Positions 28,592 through 38,586 are shown, numbered from the stretch's first letter. The stretch: DNA of 64,000 nucleotides from an uncultured Psychromonas sp. (GCF_947489755.1 NZ_CANLFB010000007.1:62001-126000), one strand, 5' to 3'. Numbers and translations are program-made. Notes: generated by a model not told the origin, from the letters alone.

Positions 28592-29842
28592 ATGTCGGGT
28601 TTTTCTGAACAATTACTTATTGAGCCTCATTATGGTGTGGTAGTCCATCGTAATTTTGAGCCACTTTATAGTGATGATAATTATGCCCGTTTTTATGGTT
28701 ATAAAAGTGCTCAAGATATTTTATCACTCACTAGTATTTTGGAGCTAATTTCACCTGCGGATCACCCCAAAGCATTACAGATCTACCAAGATCTTATGTC
28801 AGGTAAACAAAAGCCTGGTGTGCGTACCTATAAAAATATCGATAAAGATAATAATGAATTAACAGTATTGGCCATTGATAATATTGTCGACTGGGAAGGT
28901 GTGCCTGCCATGCAGGTTATTATTATTGACTTCAGTTACCAGTTTGAAACGCAGCGTAATTTAATGCTAAGTGAAGAGCGCTATAGAGTCTTAGTAGACG
29001 GTTCAATTCAAGGTATTCTCGTACATAATAATTTTAAACCCTTATTCTGTAATAATGCCTATGCGCAAATGTTTGGTTTTGAAAGTGAACAAGCATTACT
29101 TGAGACTGATTCTATTCTTGCATTAATTCCCTCGGAATTTCATGACCAGGCATATCTAGATAATCGGTCTCTACTTGCTGGAGATGAGAGTGTTATTAAA
29201 ACAGAAAGTAAAGGGATACGTATTGATGGCTCAATAGTGTGGGTGAGTTTATTATCAAGAACGGTTATTTGGGATGGCGCACCTGCTACGCAAATAACGG
29301 TGATGGATATCACTGAACAGCAATTATTGCGTGAGCGTCTCGAACATAGAGCGAATTACGACGTATTGACCAACTTATTAACTCGCCGTGCATTTAATGA
29401 ATTATTGGAAAAAGAATTTACTTATGCACAACAGCATTCAAATGCTTTGTGCTGTGTATTAATTGATATCGATAACTTTAAAAATATTAATGATAAAAAT
29501 GGCCACCGTAGTGGGGATATTGTACTTCAATCATTTGCTAGTGCTGCTAAAAAGAACCTGAGAGAAAGTGATTTTATCGGTCGTTGGGGAGGTGATGAAT
29601 TTGTACTTATCTTGCCGAAAACTGATATTGGCCATGCAAAAATGATCGCAGATCGTCTTTGTAACGATTTAGCAAATCTATCCATTGATATTGATAATGG
29701 AAATTTGAGTTTCTCCGTGAGTATTGGTGTATCGTCATTCTCAGAGCAGGTGCATAATGTTGAAACATTACTCTCTGAAGCCGATAAAGCATTATATCAA
29801 GCCAAACATCAAGGAAAGGGGCGTGTTGCTGTTGCATCTTAA
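28592..29842 (+). CDS. Soluble diguanylate cyclase with two PAS domains and GGDEF
   Basis: A 416-residue cytosolic enzyme without membrane segments. Two PAS-like modules are visible in tandem (about 8-130 and 135-250); both share the pattern 'FxPLFCNNAYAQMFGF ... LALIP ... IVWVSL ... ITVMDIT'. A GGDEF domain follows (about 255-413): NYDVLTNLLTRRAF, then GGDEF at 333-337. The I-site RESD (324-327) is present, so feedback inhibition is expected. The PAS modules suggest sensing of redox state, light or a small ligand; no cofactor-binding residue stands out. Start ATG 28592 is preceded by GGAG. The gene is monocistronic and follows the second MscS-type gene by 251 bases. Confidence 0.93.
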   Translation: MSGFSEQLLIEPHYGVVVHRNFEPLYSDDNYARFYGYKSAQDILSLTSILELISPADHPKALQIYQDLMSGKQKPGVRTYKNIDKDNNELTVLAIDNIVDWEGVPAMQVIIIDFSYQFETQRNLMLSEERYRVLVDGSIQGILVHNNFKPLFCNNAYAQMFGFESEQALLETDSILALIPSEFHDQAYLDNRSLLAGDESVIKTESKGIRIDGSIVWVSLLSRTVIWDGAPATQITVMDITEQQLLRERLEHRANYDVLTNLLTRRAFNELLEKEFTYAQQHSNALCCVLIDIDNFKNINDKNGHRSGDIVLQSFASAAKKNLRESDFIGRWGGDEFVLILPKTDIGHAKMIADRLCNDLANLSIDIDNGNLSFSVSIGVSSFSEQVHNVETLLSEADKALYQAKHQGKGRVAVAS

Positions 29843-29901
29843 CTTTTTATGAAAATTATTTTCATAAATCATTCTCTTACTTTTCAATTAACAACGCTAC
29901 T

Positions 29902-29940
29902 AAAGCTTAGTTTGTAAATACTTACAAACTAAGCTTTTTA
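29902..29940 (+). terminator. Rho-independent terminator of the PAS-GGDEF gene
   Basis: A 16-bp perfect stem, AAAGCTTAGTTTGTAA with TTACAAACTAAGCTTT, closed by a 4-base loop, then TT(A). Confidence 0.8.
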
Positions 29941-30332
29941 ATACACGAATATGACATCTACAAAAATATAACCTGAACCTCTAGCTTAAAATACTAATTA
30001 TCTAATCCGTTAAACAAATTTAATCCATCTATTTAATAGAGGTCTATTTTTATTTATCAGCTCTTCATGTGATCTATTGTGATGTTCTATGAGTAGGTAT
30101 AGCTAGGCTTAGATTTATATTTGAAGATAGTCGTTTGTATTCAATAAAGCTTGGAGCTATTTTCTTGGCAAGCCTAAGTCATTTTAATCAAAATGCTTAA
30201 TAAAGTGATTGTTGTCGATGAAACCTTTAATTTTCATTAAAGCTAAATAACTTACTCGTTGATGACTTTTCTGCTTGTTGCTTACAATGACTTTGTTATA
30301 CTTGCCAAAATTTGATGCTTACTCAGACTTTT

Positions 30333-30346
30333 TTGATTTGAATCAC
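30333..30346. promoter_or_regulatory. FNR-like site TTGAT-N4-ATCAC
   Basis: TTGATTTGAATCAC differs from the FNR consensus TTGAT-N4-ATCAA in its last base. It lies 79 bases before the start of the small membrane protein and about 900 before cyoA. Binding is not shown; such sites occur by chance in AT-rich DNA. Confidence 0.35.
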
Positions 30347-30424
30347 ATTAGATGCTCTGAAAATAAAGTAGGCGTTTAAGTTTAAATCGCTTATTTTAAT
30401 ATATTTACATAACTACTAAGGCGA

Positions 30425-30835
30425 ATGCTTTTGAGTTTATTACATTATACGCAAATAAAAATGCCATCTATGCTAAATAGATTACATTCGAGTGCGCGAT
30501 ATATTTTTGTAGAACGAAAGTTATTGTCTATATTGAGCATTTTGTTGGTAAATTCGATCATGTTGTTTAGTGGTGTCGTTGAAAATGCGACTGAGCTAAG
30601 CTCATCTTTAACTGAAGGTACTTTATCTGAGTCTTCGTTAGTTAATATTTTTAGTTTCTTATCTGATCCTGAATTATCTGGTCAATTACTTATTGGCTTA
30701 TGCTGGTTAATATTTCTGTTTTTTTCAGCCCGCCGTACCGCTATTGTTTTACAAAAAGCGGCCTTTACTACTAGTGAAACACTCCAGTCCTTTATTGGAC
30801 TTAATACGCATGGGTGCCGTGCACCGCCTCAGTAA
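30425..30835 (+). CDS. Unrecognised two-helix membrane protein upstream of cyoA
   Basis: A 136-residue protein that I do not recognise. It has two hydrophobic segments (about 32-52, LLSILSILLVNSIMLFSGVV; and 87-101, QLLIGLCWLIFLFFS) separated by a short acidic Ser/Leu/Glu-rich loop (about 53-85), followed by a basic ARRTAIVLQK stretch. An alternative start is Met13 (30461). AAGG lies just before ATG 30425. The C-terminus ends LNTHGCRAPPQ, over a GGTGC-CGT-GCACC inverted repeat in the DNA. It lies 407 bases before cyoA with no terminator obvious between, so it may be transcribed towards the oxidase operon, but the gap is long. No paralogue is present here. Confidence 0.6.
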   Translation: MLLSLLHYTQIKMPSMLNRLHSSARYIFVERKLLSILSILLVNSIMLFSGVVENATELSSSLTEGTLSESSLVNIFSFLSDPELSGQLLIGLCWLIFLFFSARRTAIVLQKAAFTTSETLQSFIGLNTHGCRAPPQ

Positions 30836-31242
30836 ATAGTTGAATGCTAACTGTTACTTATATTCTTTAATTTGTGTTGAGCTTTATTTTTAATATTACT
30901 CATCATTAAGTTATATAAAAACAGTCTTGCGGTTCAACCAACTCTCTTAATTTTCTCATTATTTTAATCGTTAGTATTTTCTATTGATAAAAATACACTG
31001 AGGAATTATCTACTCTGTTGTTTTTAAACTACTTATATTTTTTCAAACAACATCTTTCAACATTTAGGTTATACCAATTTAGTTTAATTAAATTGTTTAA
31101 CATGACGTATTAAAAATGAGCAAGGACAAGGTGTTTTTAATCCCAATAGTGAGCTATTAGGATTGAAAACAGTGTTATCGCCCATTGGAATAAGTGATGT
31201 TTACAAAATAATGATGCTGATAGGTATTAGTAGGATAGTCCA
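30836..31242. other. Upstream region of the cyo operon
   Basis: A 407-base AT-rich leader to cyoA. The imperfect hairpin at about 31134-31169 is the only structure seen. No ArcA site or promoter was confidently identified. Confidence 0.45.
31134..31169 (+). promoter_or_regulatory. Imperfect hairpin in the cyoA leader
   Basis: AATCC-C-AATAG pairs with CTATT-A-GGATT across a TGAG loop, with flanking TTTT/AAAA. It ends 74 bases before the cyoA start. It may be a leader structure; no U tract follows. Confidence 0.35.
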
Positions 31243-32241
31243 TTGTTAATTCGCAACCTTTGTAATATAGCGTTAGCTAGCATAGTGCTGGTATTGTCCG
31301 GCTGTTCAGGCGGAGTACTTGACCCAAAAGGTCAAATAGGCGTTGATGAGAAAAATTTAATCATCATCGCTACAGTACTGATGCTGCTTGTCGTGATCCC
31401 CGTTATTGTGATGACTTTATATTTCGCTTGGAAATATAGAGATACACAAACTCATGAAATTTATGCTCCGAAATGGGCTCACTCAAATAAAATTGAAGCT
31501 TTTGTTTGGGCTATTCCAATTTTGATCGTCATTGTTTTAGGCGTGATTACTTGGGAGTCAACTCATCGCTTAGACCCTTATAAACCGATTGAAGGCAAAG
31601 GGGAACATCTTACTGTTGAGGTCGTTTCATTAAACTGGAAATGGTTATTTATTTATCCTGAGCAAGGGATCGCGACAGTAAATGAATTAGTGTTCCCAGC
31701 GAATGTGCCGGTTGAATACAAAATTACTTCAGAAAGCACCATGAACTCATTTTTCATTCCACAATTGGGTAGCCAAATTTACTCAATGGCGGGCATGCAA
31801 ACCAAGCTTCATTTAATTGCTAATGAGCCAGGCACTTTTAAAGGCTTCTCTGCCAATTACAGTGGTTCGGGTTTCTCAGGTATGAAATTTAATGCAATAG
31901 CAACACCTACCCAAGGTGATTTTGATAAGTGGGTAAGTGATGTGAAAGCAAAGGGTAATAAACTGACTAAAGCTAATTATGATGAACTAGCTAAAGCAAG
32001 TGAGAATAACCCTGTCACTTATTACGGTGATGTTGATGACGGTTTATTCCACACCATTATTATGAAATATATGGCGGGCATGTCGGGTACAAAAGACATG
32101 GACGGCATGAAGGACATGAAGCATATGGAAGGTACGGAAAACATGGACGGTATGAAGGACATGAAAGCTATGGACCATATGTCTCATGAAAAAATGGCTG
32201 AACATTCAGCAACACCATCTATTAGCCAAGGCGAGGAATAA
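31243..32241 (+). CDS. cyoA: Cytochrome bo3 ubiquinol oxidase subunit II
   Basis: A 332-residue CyoA. A lipoprotein signal ends in LSGC (C21); two TM helices follow (about 38-60 and 78-100, ending [20 protein letters not shown]). The cupredoxin-fold periplasmic domain lacks the copper-A ligands, as in quinol oxidases, and keeps [19 protein letters not shown] and [19 protein letters not shown]. The C-terminal tail (about 280-325) is unusually rich in Met, His, Asp and Lys, with MDGMKDMK-type units; E. coli CyoA also has a Met/His tail but shorter. The start is TTG 31243, supported by AGGA seven bases upstream. First gene of the operon. Confidence 0.95.
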   Translation: MLIRNLCNIALASIVLVLSGCSGGVLDPKGQIGVDEKNLIIIATVLMLLVVIPVIVMTLYFAWKYRDTQTHEIYAPKWAHSNKIEAFVWAIPILIVIVLGVITWESTHRLDPYKPIEGKGEHLTVEVVSLNWKWLFIYPEQGIATVNELVFPANVPVEYKITSESTMNSFFIPQLGSQIYSMAGMQTKLHLIANEPGTFKGFSANYSGSGFSGMKFNAIATPTQGDFDKWVSDVKAKGNKLTKANYDELAKASENNPVTYYGDVDDGLFHTIIMKYMAGMSGTKDMDGMKDMKHMEGTENMDGMKDMKAMDHMSHEKMAEHSATPSISQGEE

Positions 32242-32243
32242 GT

Positions 32244-34247
32244 ATGTCGTTTTTAGGTAAATTGTCTTTAGATGCAATTCCGTACCATGAACCGATTCTC
32301 GTGTTCACAATGGCTGCAATTGCTATTGGCGGAATCGTTCTTTTTACGCTTATTACAAAATATAATAAATGGGGCGTACTTTGGCGTGATTGGATCACGT
32401 CGGTGGATCATAAACGTTTAGGTATCATGTACATCTTCGTTGCGTTAGTTATGCTGTTCCGTGGTTTCAGTGATGCAATCATGATGCGAACTCAATTAGC
32501 TCTTGCAACAAGTGGCGCTCCTGGGATTTTACCTCCAGAGCATTACGACCAAATATTTACAGCGCATGGTGTTATTATGATCATCTTTATGGCGATGCCA
32601 TTTATGATTGGTTTAATGAACATCATCTTACCGCTGCAAATTGGTGCACGTGATGTGGCTTTCCCATTCTTAAATAACTTAAGTTTTTGGTTAACAGCCA
32701 GCGGTGCTATTTTAATTAATATTTCACTTGTTTTTGGTGAGTTTGCTAAAACAGGTTGGGTAGCTTATCCGCCTCTGTCAGAGCTGACGTTTAGCCCTGG
32801 AGTCGGGGTTGATTATTATATTTGGGCCTTACAGATATCTGGGCTTGGTACGTTATTAACTGCTGTTAACTTTTTAGTGACAGTCTTTAAAATGCGTGCA
32901 CCGGGTATGACCTTGATGAAAATGCCTATTTTCACTTGGACTTGTACATGGGCGAATATATTAATTGCAGCATCATTCCCAATATTAACTGCCTTGTTAG
33001 CAATGTTAACGCTTGACCGTTATTTAGGTTTCCACTTCTTTACCAATGATGGTGGCGGTAACGCCATGATGTACATCAACCTATTCTGGGCTTGGGGTCA
33101 TCCTGAGGTATACATTTTAGTTTTACCTGCTTTTGGTATTTTCTCTGAAATTATTTCTACGTTCACTTCTAAGCGTTTATTCGGTTATACATCGATGATA
33201 TATGCAAGTGGAGCGATTTCTATTTTAGGCTTTATTGTTTGGTTACATCACTTCTTTACCATGGGGTCTAGCGCTAACGTTAATGCCTTCTTTGGTGTGA
33301 TGACTATGATTATTGCTGTACCAACAGGGGTGAAGCTTTTCAACTGGCTATTTACTATTTACCGTGGTCGTTTACAAATGACTGTCCCAGTAATGTGGAC
33401 ACTCGGGTTTATGGTTACCTTTACGGTAGGCGGTATGACAGGTGTGTTATTAGCGATTCCAGGTGCCGATTATGTATTACATAACAGCCTGTTCTTAATT
33501 GCGCATTTCCATAACACTATCATTGGTGGTGCTGTCTTTGGTTACCTTGCAGGCTTTACATTTTGGTTCCCTAAAGCAATGGGCTTTAAACTCAACGTTC
33601 GTTGGGGTAAAGCAGCTTTCTGGTTCTGGATTGTTGGTTTCTTTGTTGCCTTTATGCCGCTTTACGTACTGGGTTTCCTAGGTATGACGCGTCGTTTAAA
33701 TCACACTAATAACCCTGATTGGAATATCTGGTTATACATTGCTGCTGGCGGTGCTGTGCTGATTATGTTCGGTATTATTTGTCAAGTTGTTCAATTGTTT
33801 GTGAGCTTTAGAGATCGTGAAGCGCTTGATGATGAAACGGGCGACCCATGGAATGGTCATACACTTGAGTGGGCGACATCGTCACCACCACAGGCTTATA
33901 ACTTTGCTGTTATCCCAGAAGTGCATGATATTGATGCGTGGACAGATATGAAAGAAAAGGGACAAGTTTATCAGTCTAAAGCAAGCTATGAAGCTATCCA
34001 TATGCCGAAAAATACGTCTGCTGGTGTATTAATGGGGTTAACACTCACTATCTTCTGTTTCGCTATGATTTGGCATGTTTGGTGGTTAGCGATTGTTGGT
34101 TTAGTCGGTGCTATTGGCGTATTTATTAAACGTTGTTACAGCAATGATGTTGACTATTACGTGCAACCAGAAGAAGTGTTAGCAACAGAGAATGCCTTCA
34201 ACTTAAGCGGTTCGGCTAAAATTAACAGTAAGGGGATAAAAGCATGA
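32244..34247 (+). CDS. cyoB: Cytochrome bo3 ubiquinol oxidase subunit I
   Basis: A 667-residue haem-copper oxidase subunit I with about 15 TM helices. The CuB/cross-link motif [15 protein letters not shown] places H286 and Y290 near E. coli H284 and Y288. The second CuB pair lies in [10 protein letters not shown], and the haem ligands in [31 protein letters not shown] opens the core. It reduces O2 to water and pumps protons, taking electrons from ubiquinol. Two bases separate it from cyoA; its stop overlaps cyoC by four (ATGA). Confidence 0.97.
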   Translation: MSFLGKLSLDAIPYHEPILVFTMAAIAIGGIVLFTLITKYNKWGVLWRDWITSVDHKRLGIMYIFVALVMLFRGFSDAIMMRTQLALATSGAPGILPPEHYDQIFTAHGVIMIIFMAMPFMIGLMNIILPLQIGARDVAFPFLNNLSFWLTASGAILINISLVFGEFAKTGWVAYPPLSELTFSPGVGVDYYIWALQISGLGTLLTAVNFLVTVFKMRAPGMTLMKMPIFTWTCTWANILIAASFPILTALLAMLTLDRYLGFHFFTNDGGGNAMMYINLFWAWGHPEVYILVLPAFGIFSEIISTFTSKRLFGYTSMIYASGAISILGFIVWLHHFFTMGSSANVNAFFGVMTMIIAVPTGVKLFNWLFTIYRGRLQMTVPVMWTLGFMVTFTVGGMTGVLLAIPGADYVLHNSLFLIAHFHNTIIGGAVFGYLAGFTFWFPKAMGFKLNVRWGKAAFWFWIVGFFVAFMPLYVLGFLGMTRRLNHTNNPDWNIWLYIAAGGAVLIMFGIICQVVQLFVSFRDREALDDETGDPWNGHTLEWATSSPPQAYNFAVIPEVHDIDAWTDMKEKGQVYQSKASYEAIHMPKNTSAGVLMGLTLTIFCFAMIWHVWWLAIVGLVGAIGVFIKRCYSNDVDYYVQPEEVLATENAFNLSGSAKINSKGIKA

Positions 34248-34879
34248 GTACGTTATCTATCAACGTAGAGGCTGAAAATACAAAACTAGCTTCACATGAT
34301 GATCATGCACATGATCACCATGATACTTCTGGCGATACTGTATTTGGTTTTTGGTTATATTTAATGACCGATTGTCTTTTATTTGCTTCGTTCTTTGCTA
34401 CTTACGCTGTGTTATTTATGAATACAGTTGGCGGAGTATCTGGTAAAGATATTTTTGAGCTGGATTTTGTTGCCGTTGAAACCGCAGCGTTATTGATCAG
34501 TAGTATTACTTTTGGTTTTGCGATGATTTGCGCGCAAGGACAAAAGAAAGCGCTTACTTTAATATGGTTAGCGATTACTTTTTGTCTAGGTGCAGCCTTT
34601 ATTGGTATGGAAATCTATGAATTCACTCATCTTATTGAGCATGGTAATGGGCCGCAAGGAAGTGCTTTTTTAAGTTCATTCTTTGCTTTAGTTGGTCTAC
34701 ATGGTTTACATGTCACAGCGGGTTTAATTTGGATGACGATATTGATGATCGAAGTTGCACGTCGTGGTTTAGGTAAACCAACCGTGACACGTCTAATGTG
34801 TTTAAGTCTATTTTGGCACTTCTTAGACATTGTTTGGATTTGTGTATTTTCCGTTGTTTATTTAATGGGAGCAATGTAA
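34244..34879 (+). CDS. cyoC: Cytochrome bo3 ubiquinol oxidase subunit III
   Basis: A 211-residue CyoC, normal length, with five TM helices (starting around [24 protein letters not shown]). The N-terminus has an extra His/Asp-rich stretch ([11 protein letters not shown], about 18-28) that E. coli CyoC shares only in part. [16 protein letters not shown] and [21 protein letters not shown] are typical of subunit III. The stop overlaps the cyoD start (TAATG) by one base, so the genes are tightly co-translated. Confidence 0.96.
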   Translation: MSTLSINVEAENTKLASHDDHAHDHHDTSGDTVFGFWLYLMTDCLLFASFFATYAVLFMNTVGGVSGKDIFELDFVAVETAALLISSITFGFAMICAQGQKKALTLIWLAITFCLGAAFIGMEIYEFTHLIEHGNGPQGSAFLSSFFALVGLHGLHVTAGLIWMTILMIEVARRGLGKPTVTRLMCLSLFWHFLDIVWICVFSVVYLMGAM

Positions 34880-35208
34880 TGAATCATAACGAAACACATA
34901 ATGATGCATCTCACGGTACCGTTAAAGGTTACCTAATTGGTTTTGTGTTAGCGGTTATTTTGACGGTTATTCCGTTCTATGTCGTAATGAGTGGTGACTT
35001 TTCAAAAGTGACGACTTTATGGACGATTATAACGTTAGCGGTCATCCAAATTTGGGTACATTTAAAATACTTTTTACACCTTAATTTCATCACTGAAGAA
35101 GGCAGAGCAAATACGTTCTCTTTCTTATTCAGTGCTCTGATTATTATTATGGTAGTTGGGTTATCTGTTTGGATTATTTACGAATCTAACGCGATGATGA
35201 TGTATTAA
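34879..35208 (+). CDS. cyoD: Cytochrome bo3 ubiquinol oxidase subunit IV
   Basis: A 109-residue CyoD with three TM helices (GYLIGFVLAVILTVIPFYVVM, TTLWTIITLAVIQIWVHLKYFLHL and FSFLFSALIIIMVVGLSVWIIY). The start is placed at ATG 34879, directly overlapping the cyoC stop; a longer frame to 34798 overlaps the end of cyoC and is not used. It assists assembly of the CuB centre. A hairpin follows before cyoE. Confidence 0.95.
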   Translation: MNHNETHNDASHGTVKGYLIGFVLAVILTVIPFYVVMSGDFSKVTTLWTIITLAVIQIWVHLKYFLHLNFITEEGRANTFSFLFSALIIIMVVGLSVWIIYESNAMMMY

Positions 35209-35225
35209 TATAGAGTGATCTATTT

Positions 35226-35259
35226 CAAGTTACTTATTGCAAGTAACTTGATTTTGATT
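35226..35259 (+). terminator. Attenuator-like hairpin between cyoD and cyoE
   Basis: A 10-bp perfect stem, CAAGTTACTT with AAGTAACTTG, and 5-base loop, followed by ATTTTGATT. It would lower cyoE expression relative to cyoABCD; the 113-base gap could also hold a cyoE promoter. Confidence 0.6.
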
Positions 35260-35321
35260 AATTTATTTTTAAGTAGTTATTTTTTAAGTAATTGATAGTT
35301 TTGTGAAAAAAGAGGTTAAAG

Positions 35322-36206
35322 ATGTTTCGTCGTTACTGGAGTGTGACTAAGCCTGGTATTATTATGGGCAATTTCATTAGTGTTGCGGGGGGATTTTTGC
35401 TCGCATCAAAAGGTGATGTAGACCTTTGGTTAATGGTCGCTACGTTAATTGGCTTATCGCTGGTTATTGCTTCGGGTTGTGCTATTAATAATGTGATTGA
35501 TAGAGATATAGATATCAAAATGGCACGAACTCGTACGCGAGTCACTGTGACTGGCGAGATGTCTGGTATGACGGCTTTATGTCACGGTATTGTTTTAGGG
35601 ATCATGGGCTTCGGTTTATTAATTGCCTATACAACACAAGTTGCCGTACTTTTTGCTGCCTTTGGTTACTTTATTTATGTTGGTGTATATAGCCTGTATA
35701 TGAAACGTAATTCAGTGTATGGCACGTTTATCGGTAGCTTATCGGGTGCAGTACCGCCTGTTGTTGGTTATTGTGCGGTGACTGGTCAGTTTGATATGGG
35801 GGCATTAATACTATTGGTTATGTTTAGCTTATGGCAAATGCCACATTCATATGCGATTGCTATTTTCCGTTTTAAAGATTACCAAGCAGCGAATATCCCT
35901 GTATTGCCAGTTGCTCAAGGTATCGATAAAGCAAAACGCCATATCGTATTGTATATCGCAATATATACGTTAGTTGTGATGTTATTGCCAATCAATGGTT
36001 ATACAGGAGCTGCCTTTATGGCTGTCGCTTGTACCACTAGTTTTTGGTGGTTATTAATGGCATTGAGAGGCTATCGTCGTAATATTGATGTTAGTGGTTG
36101 GGCTCGCCAAGTGTTCGCTTTCTCTATTGTTAATATTACCGCATTGAGCATTGCAATGGCGGTAGACTATCAGAGTATGGCACCACATATCATCGGATTT
36201 AACTAA
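35322..36206 (+). CDS. cyoE: Protohaem IX farnesyltransferase (haem O synthase)
   Basis: A 294-residue UbiA-family prenyltransferase with about nine TM helices. It adds farnesyl to haem b to make haem O for CyoB. The catalytic Asp-rich motif is [18 protein letters not shown] (about residues 57-74), the second one in [20 protein letters not shown] region. The length matches E. coli CyoE (296). Last gene of the operon, followed by a strong terminator. Confidence 0.96.
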   Translation: MFRRYWSVTKPGIIMGNFISVAGGFLLASKGDVDLWLMVATLIGLSLVIASGCAINNVIDRDIDIKMARTRTRVTVTGEMSGMTALCHGIVLGIMGFGLLIAYTTQVAVLFAAFGYFIYVGVYSLYMKRNSVYGTFIGSLSGAVPPVVGYCAVTGQFDMGALILLVMFSLWQMPHSYAIAIFRFKDYQAANIPVLPVAQGIDKAKRHIVLYIAIYTLVVMLLPINGYTGAAFMAVACTTSFWWLLMALRGYRRNIDVSGWARQVFAFSIVNITALSIAMAVDYQSMAPHIIGFN

Positions 36207-36258
36207 CCCATCTTTAGCGCTTTTACTACGACGCGCGATACGTAAATGATGTCAATAG

Positions 36259-36293
36259 AAAGGCCTAGGGTTAACACTCTAGGCCTTTTTTTC
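36259..36293 (+). terminator. Rho-independent terminator of the cyo operon
   Basis: A 10-bp stem AAAGGCCTAG/CTAGGCCTTT with a 10-base loop, followed by TTTTTT in sum. Confidence 0.92.
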
Positions 36294-36682
36294 TAATGGC
36301 TAGCTTTTAATTACTGAATCAAAATAGAGAGATAGTGCAGAGGTAAGCGTTTAAGCTTATAAATAAAAAATTATAAAGAAAAGTTATAGAGATAAAGTAA
36401 TGAAGATATTAAATGCGTCAATAATAGACAAGCACAGTATATTTAATATCTACTCATTGATGACCTGAATTAGCTTAGGAGAGTTATTTACAGGCGCAAA
36501 ATATGAAGTTATTCGCAATCAATTTTCCATTATCCAGAAGTGGTTATTAATCAGAATTAGTTTCACTCAGATAAGTTTGTTATTCAATACAGTGAAATGG
36601 CCCTCATTAAACAAGCAAAAGGCTATTGATACAAAGAATTATTTATAGGGTCAGTAATAGCGAAGTAGAGTAGAGGAAGTTT

Positions 36683-36712
36683 ATAGGCTGTTATTGTTTA
36701 TTAACAGCCTAT
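36683..36712 (-). terminator. Hairpin at the 3' end of yajR
   Basis: An 11-bp perfect stem, ATAGGCTGTTA with TAACAGCCTAT, and 8-base loop, 21 bases past the yajR stop. No U run follows on the minus strand. Confidence 0.55.
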
Positions 36713-36732
36713 TACATGATTATTTACAGGGG

Positions 36733-38103
36733 CTATTTAGGTTGGTTAAGTAACGCTTTAATATCAGCAATATTAACTATTTTTTCATCTATTTTTAAGT
36801 AGGCTATCGCTTCAGTAAATACAATTGTTGCTTCAATGACACCTGGCATATTAATTAATTGTTCAGCAACTTCACCTGCTTGCTTTTCATTTTCAACATT
36901 AATGGCAAAGCTGAAGTTTTTTGATTTCTTAAGCGGTTTCATACCCATTGTGACTAGCAGCCATATTGCACTAATAACAGCCATGACTAAGAAGATAGCT
37001 TGCTCACCAAAACTACTGGCAATTAGACCACCTAAAACACCACCCGTAAACGCACCTAAAAACTGACTACTAGAGTAGATGCCCATAACACTACCTTTCA
37101 CACCTGCAGGTGCAATTCGCGATAGGATTGACGGCATAGTCGCTTCCAAATAGTTGAAGGCCGTGAAGAACATGATCACTAATACCACTAAACTTGCAAA
37201 GCTCATTGGTAAATACCATAAAAGGAACAGAGCTAATGTCAGCAATAAGACGGAAGCCGACAACATCTGTTTCTCTTTTTGCTTTTTGATTGCATAGATC
37301 ATGAATGGCACCATGAAAAAGAATGAGCCAATTAACGTAGGTAGATATAACTGCCAATGATCTTCAAGCATTAAACCACTCGCTACAAACTGCTTAGGCA
37401 AAGTAATAAAGCAGGCTGTCATCGCCATATGGAGGGTGAATACACCAAAGTTGAGGCGTGATAATTGAGGATGACGAATCAATCGTTTAAGTTGTGCTGG
37501 CAGAGCGACACTATCCCCTTTCGGCGCTTTATTGACAGAATGAGGTACCATAAATTGAATCAATAACATTGCGAATATAGTGAGCACTGCGATAAACCAA
37601 AATAAGCCACTCAAACCAAATGCTTTAGCTACTATTGGGCCTACAACCATTGCTATAGTGAATGATAAACCAATAAACATACCAATTGTTGCCATTACTT
37701 TCGGGCGTTGTTCTTCACGACTTAAGTCGGCTGCTAATGCTAATATGGCACTGGCAATTGCCCCCATACCTTGTAAAGCTCGACCAAACACAACACCATA
37801 AATAGTGTCTGACATGGCTGCAACAATACTGCCTAATAAAAAGACTAATAAACCGATTAAAATGATTGGTTTTCTGCCATATTTATCTGACAGAATACCC
37901 ATTGGAATTTGTAGCATCGCTTGTGTTAAACCATAAGCTCCAATCGCTAAACCAATCCACATCGGGCTGTATCCTGCTAATTGTTCTCCATAAATAGCAA
38001 AAACAGGAAGGATCATAAATAGGCCAAGCATGCGGAGACCAAAGACAGCTGCAAGCGAAAATGCCGCTCTCTTTTCAATACTATTTAAACCAGTAGCACT
38101 CAT
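36733..38103 (-). CDS. yajR: MFS transporter with C-terminal YAM domain (YajR-like)
   Basis: A 456-residue major-facilitator protein: 12 TM helices (about 15-385), with the conserved motif A GILSDKYGRKPII (about 68-80), then a cytosolic ferredoxin-like domain of about 70 residues (FSFAINVENEKQAGEVAEQLI...IKALLNQP). That C-terminal YAM domain distinguishes YajR from other exporters. Its place beside cyoE is also as in E. coli, though here it is convergent. The substrate is not firmly known for the family; a proton-driven exporter is assumed. Monocistronic. Confidence 0.9.
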   Translation of the reverse strand: MSATGLNSIEKRAAFSLAAVFGLRMLGLFMILPVFAIYGEQLAGYSPMWIGLAIGAYGLTQAMLQIPMGILSDKYGRKPIILIGLLVFLLGSIVAAMSDTIYGVVFGRALQGMGAIASAILALAADLSREEQRPKVMATIGMFIGLSFTIAMVVGPIVAKAFGLSGLFWFIAVLTIFAMLLIQFMVPHSVNKAPKGDSVALPAQLKRLIRHPQLSRLNFGVFTLHMAMTACFITLPKQFVASGLMLEDHWQLYLPTLIGSFFFMVPFMIYAIKKQKEKQMLSASVLLLTLALFLLWYLPMSFASLVVLVIMFFTAFNYLEATMPSILSRIAPAGVKGSVMGIYSSSQFLGAFTGGVLGGLIASSFGEQAIFLVMAVISAIWLLVTMGMKPLKKSKNFSFAINVENEKQAGEVAEQLINMPGVIEATIVFTEAIAYLKIDEKIVNIADIKALLNQPK

Positions 38104-38586
38104 AAAATATATTAACTCTATCGTAGTGGAACCCTAGGCATAGAACTATGTCAGGAGGGAAAAGCATTTTATCACGCAACCACTGTCAATCAACCTCAAA
38201 GTCTTTAAGGTTAAATTGTTTTAAAATTATATCGCGTTTTATGTCTCAGACTTTTATAGCCAAAGTTATATTTAAAATATTTGTGTTAGCAATTATTCTT
38301 TGAATCCAAGTTCAATAGTAGATGTTTATGATAGAAAGAATGTAGAGCACTTTTTAAGGATGCTAATAAAATCCTAAAAGAGGGAATTATATACGATATG
38401 GGAGCGAGAATTTTTATGTTTGAGCGATCAAATAAGCAAAAAAGTAATGAATGAGAAAGAAGGTGATTGAATTTATTTTAATTAAAATACTTATTAATAG
38501 TTCGATAACTGAAATGATTTTTATATCTTAAATTTAAGATATAAAAAAACCGTAACAAAAATTAATCTATTACGGTTTCTAAAATG
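38104..38586. other. Spacer between yajR and the CAU tRNA gene
   Basis: A 483-base AT-rich spacer that includes the yajR promoter region at the left and the tRNA terminator (38541-38578) at the right. No further gene was recognised. Confidence 0.45.
38541..38578 (-). terminator. Rho-independent terminator of the tRNA gene
   Basis: Read on the minus strand, a 9-bp stem AAACCGTAA/TTACGGTTT is followed by a run of T's (TTTTTTTA). It lies 9 bases past the tRNA 3' CCA. Confidence 0.9.

Larger units (their letters stand above)
29843..30424. other. Long spacer upstream of the small membrane protein gene
   Basis: A 582-base AT-rich spacer. It contains the terminator at 29902-29940 at its left end and an FNR-like palindrome at 30333-30346 at its right. 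No open frame or RNA structure was recognised in the middle. Confidence 0.5.
36207..36732. other. Spacer between convergent cyoE and yajR
   Basis: A 526-base spacer. The terminator at 36259-36293 ends cyoE, and a hairpin at 36683-36712 sits by the end of yajR. The 390 bases between are AT-rich without a supported gene. Confidence 0.5.
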
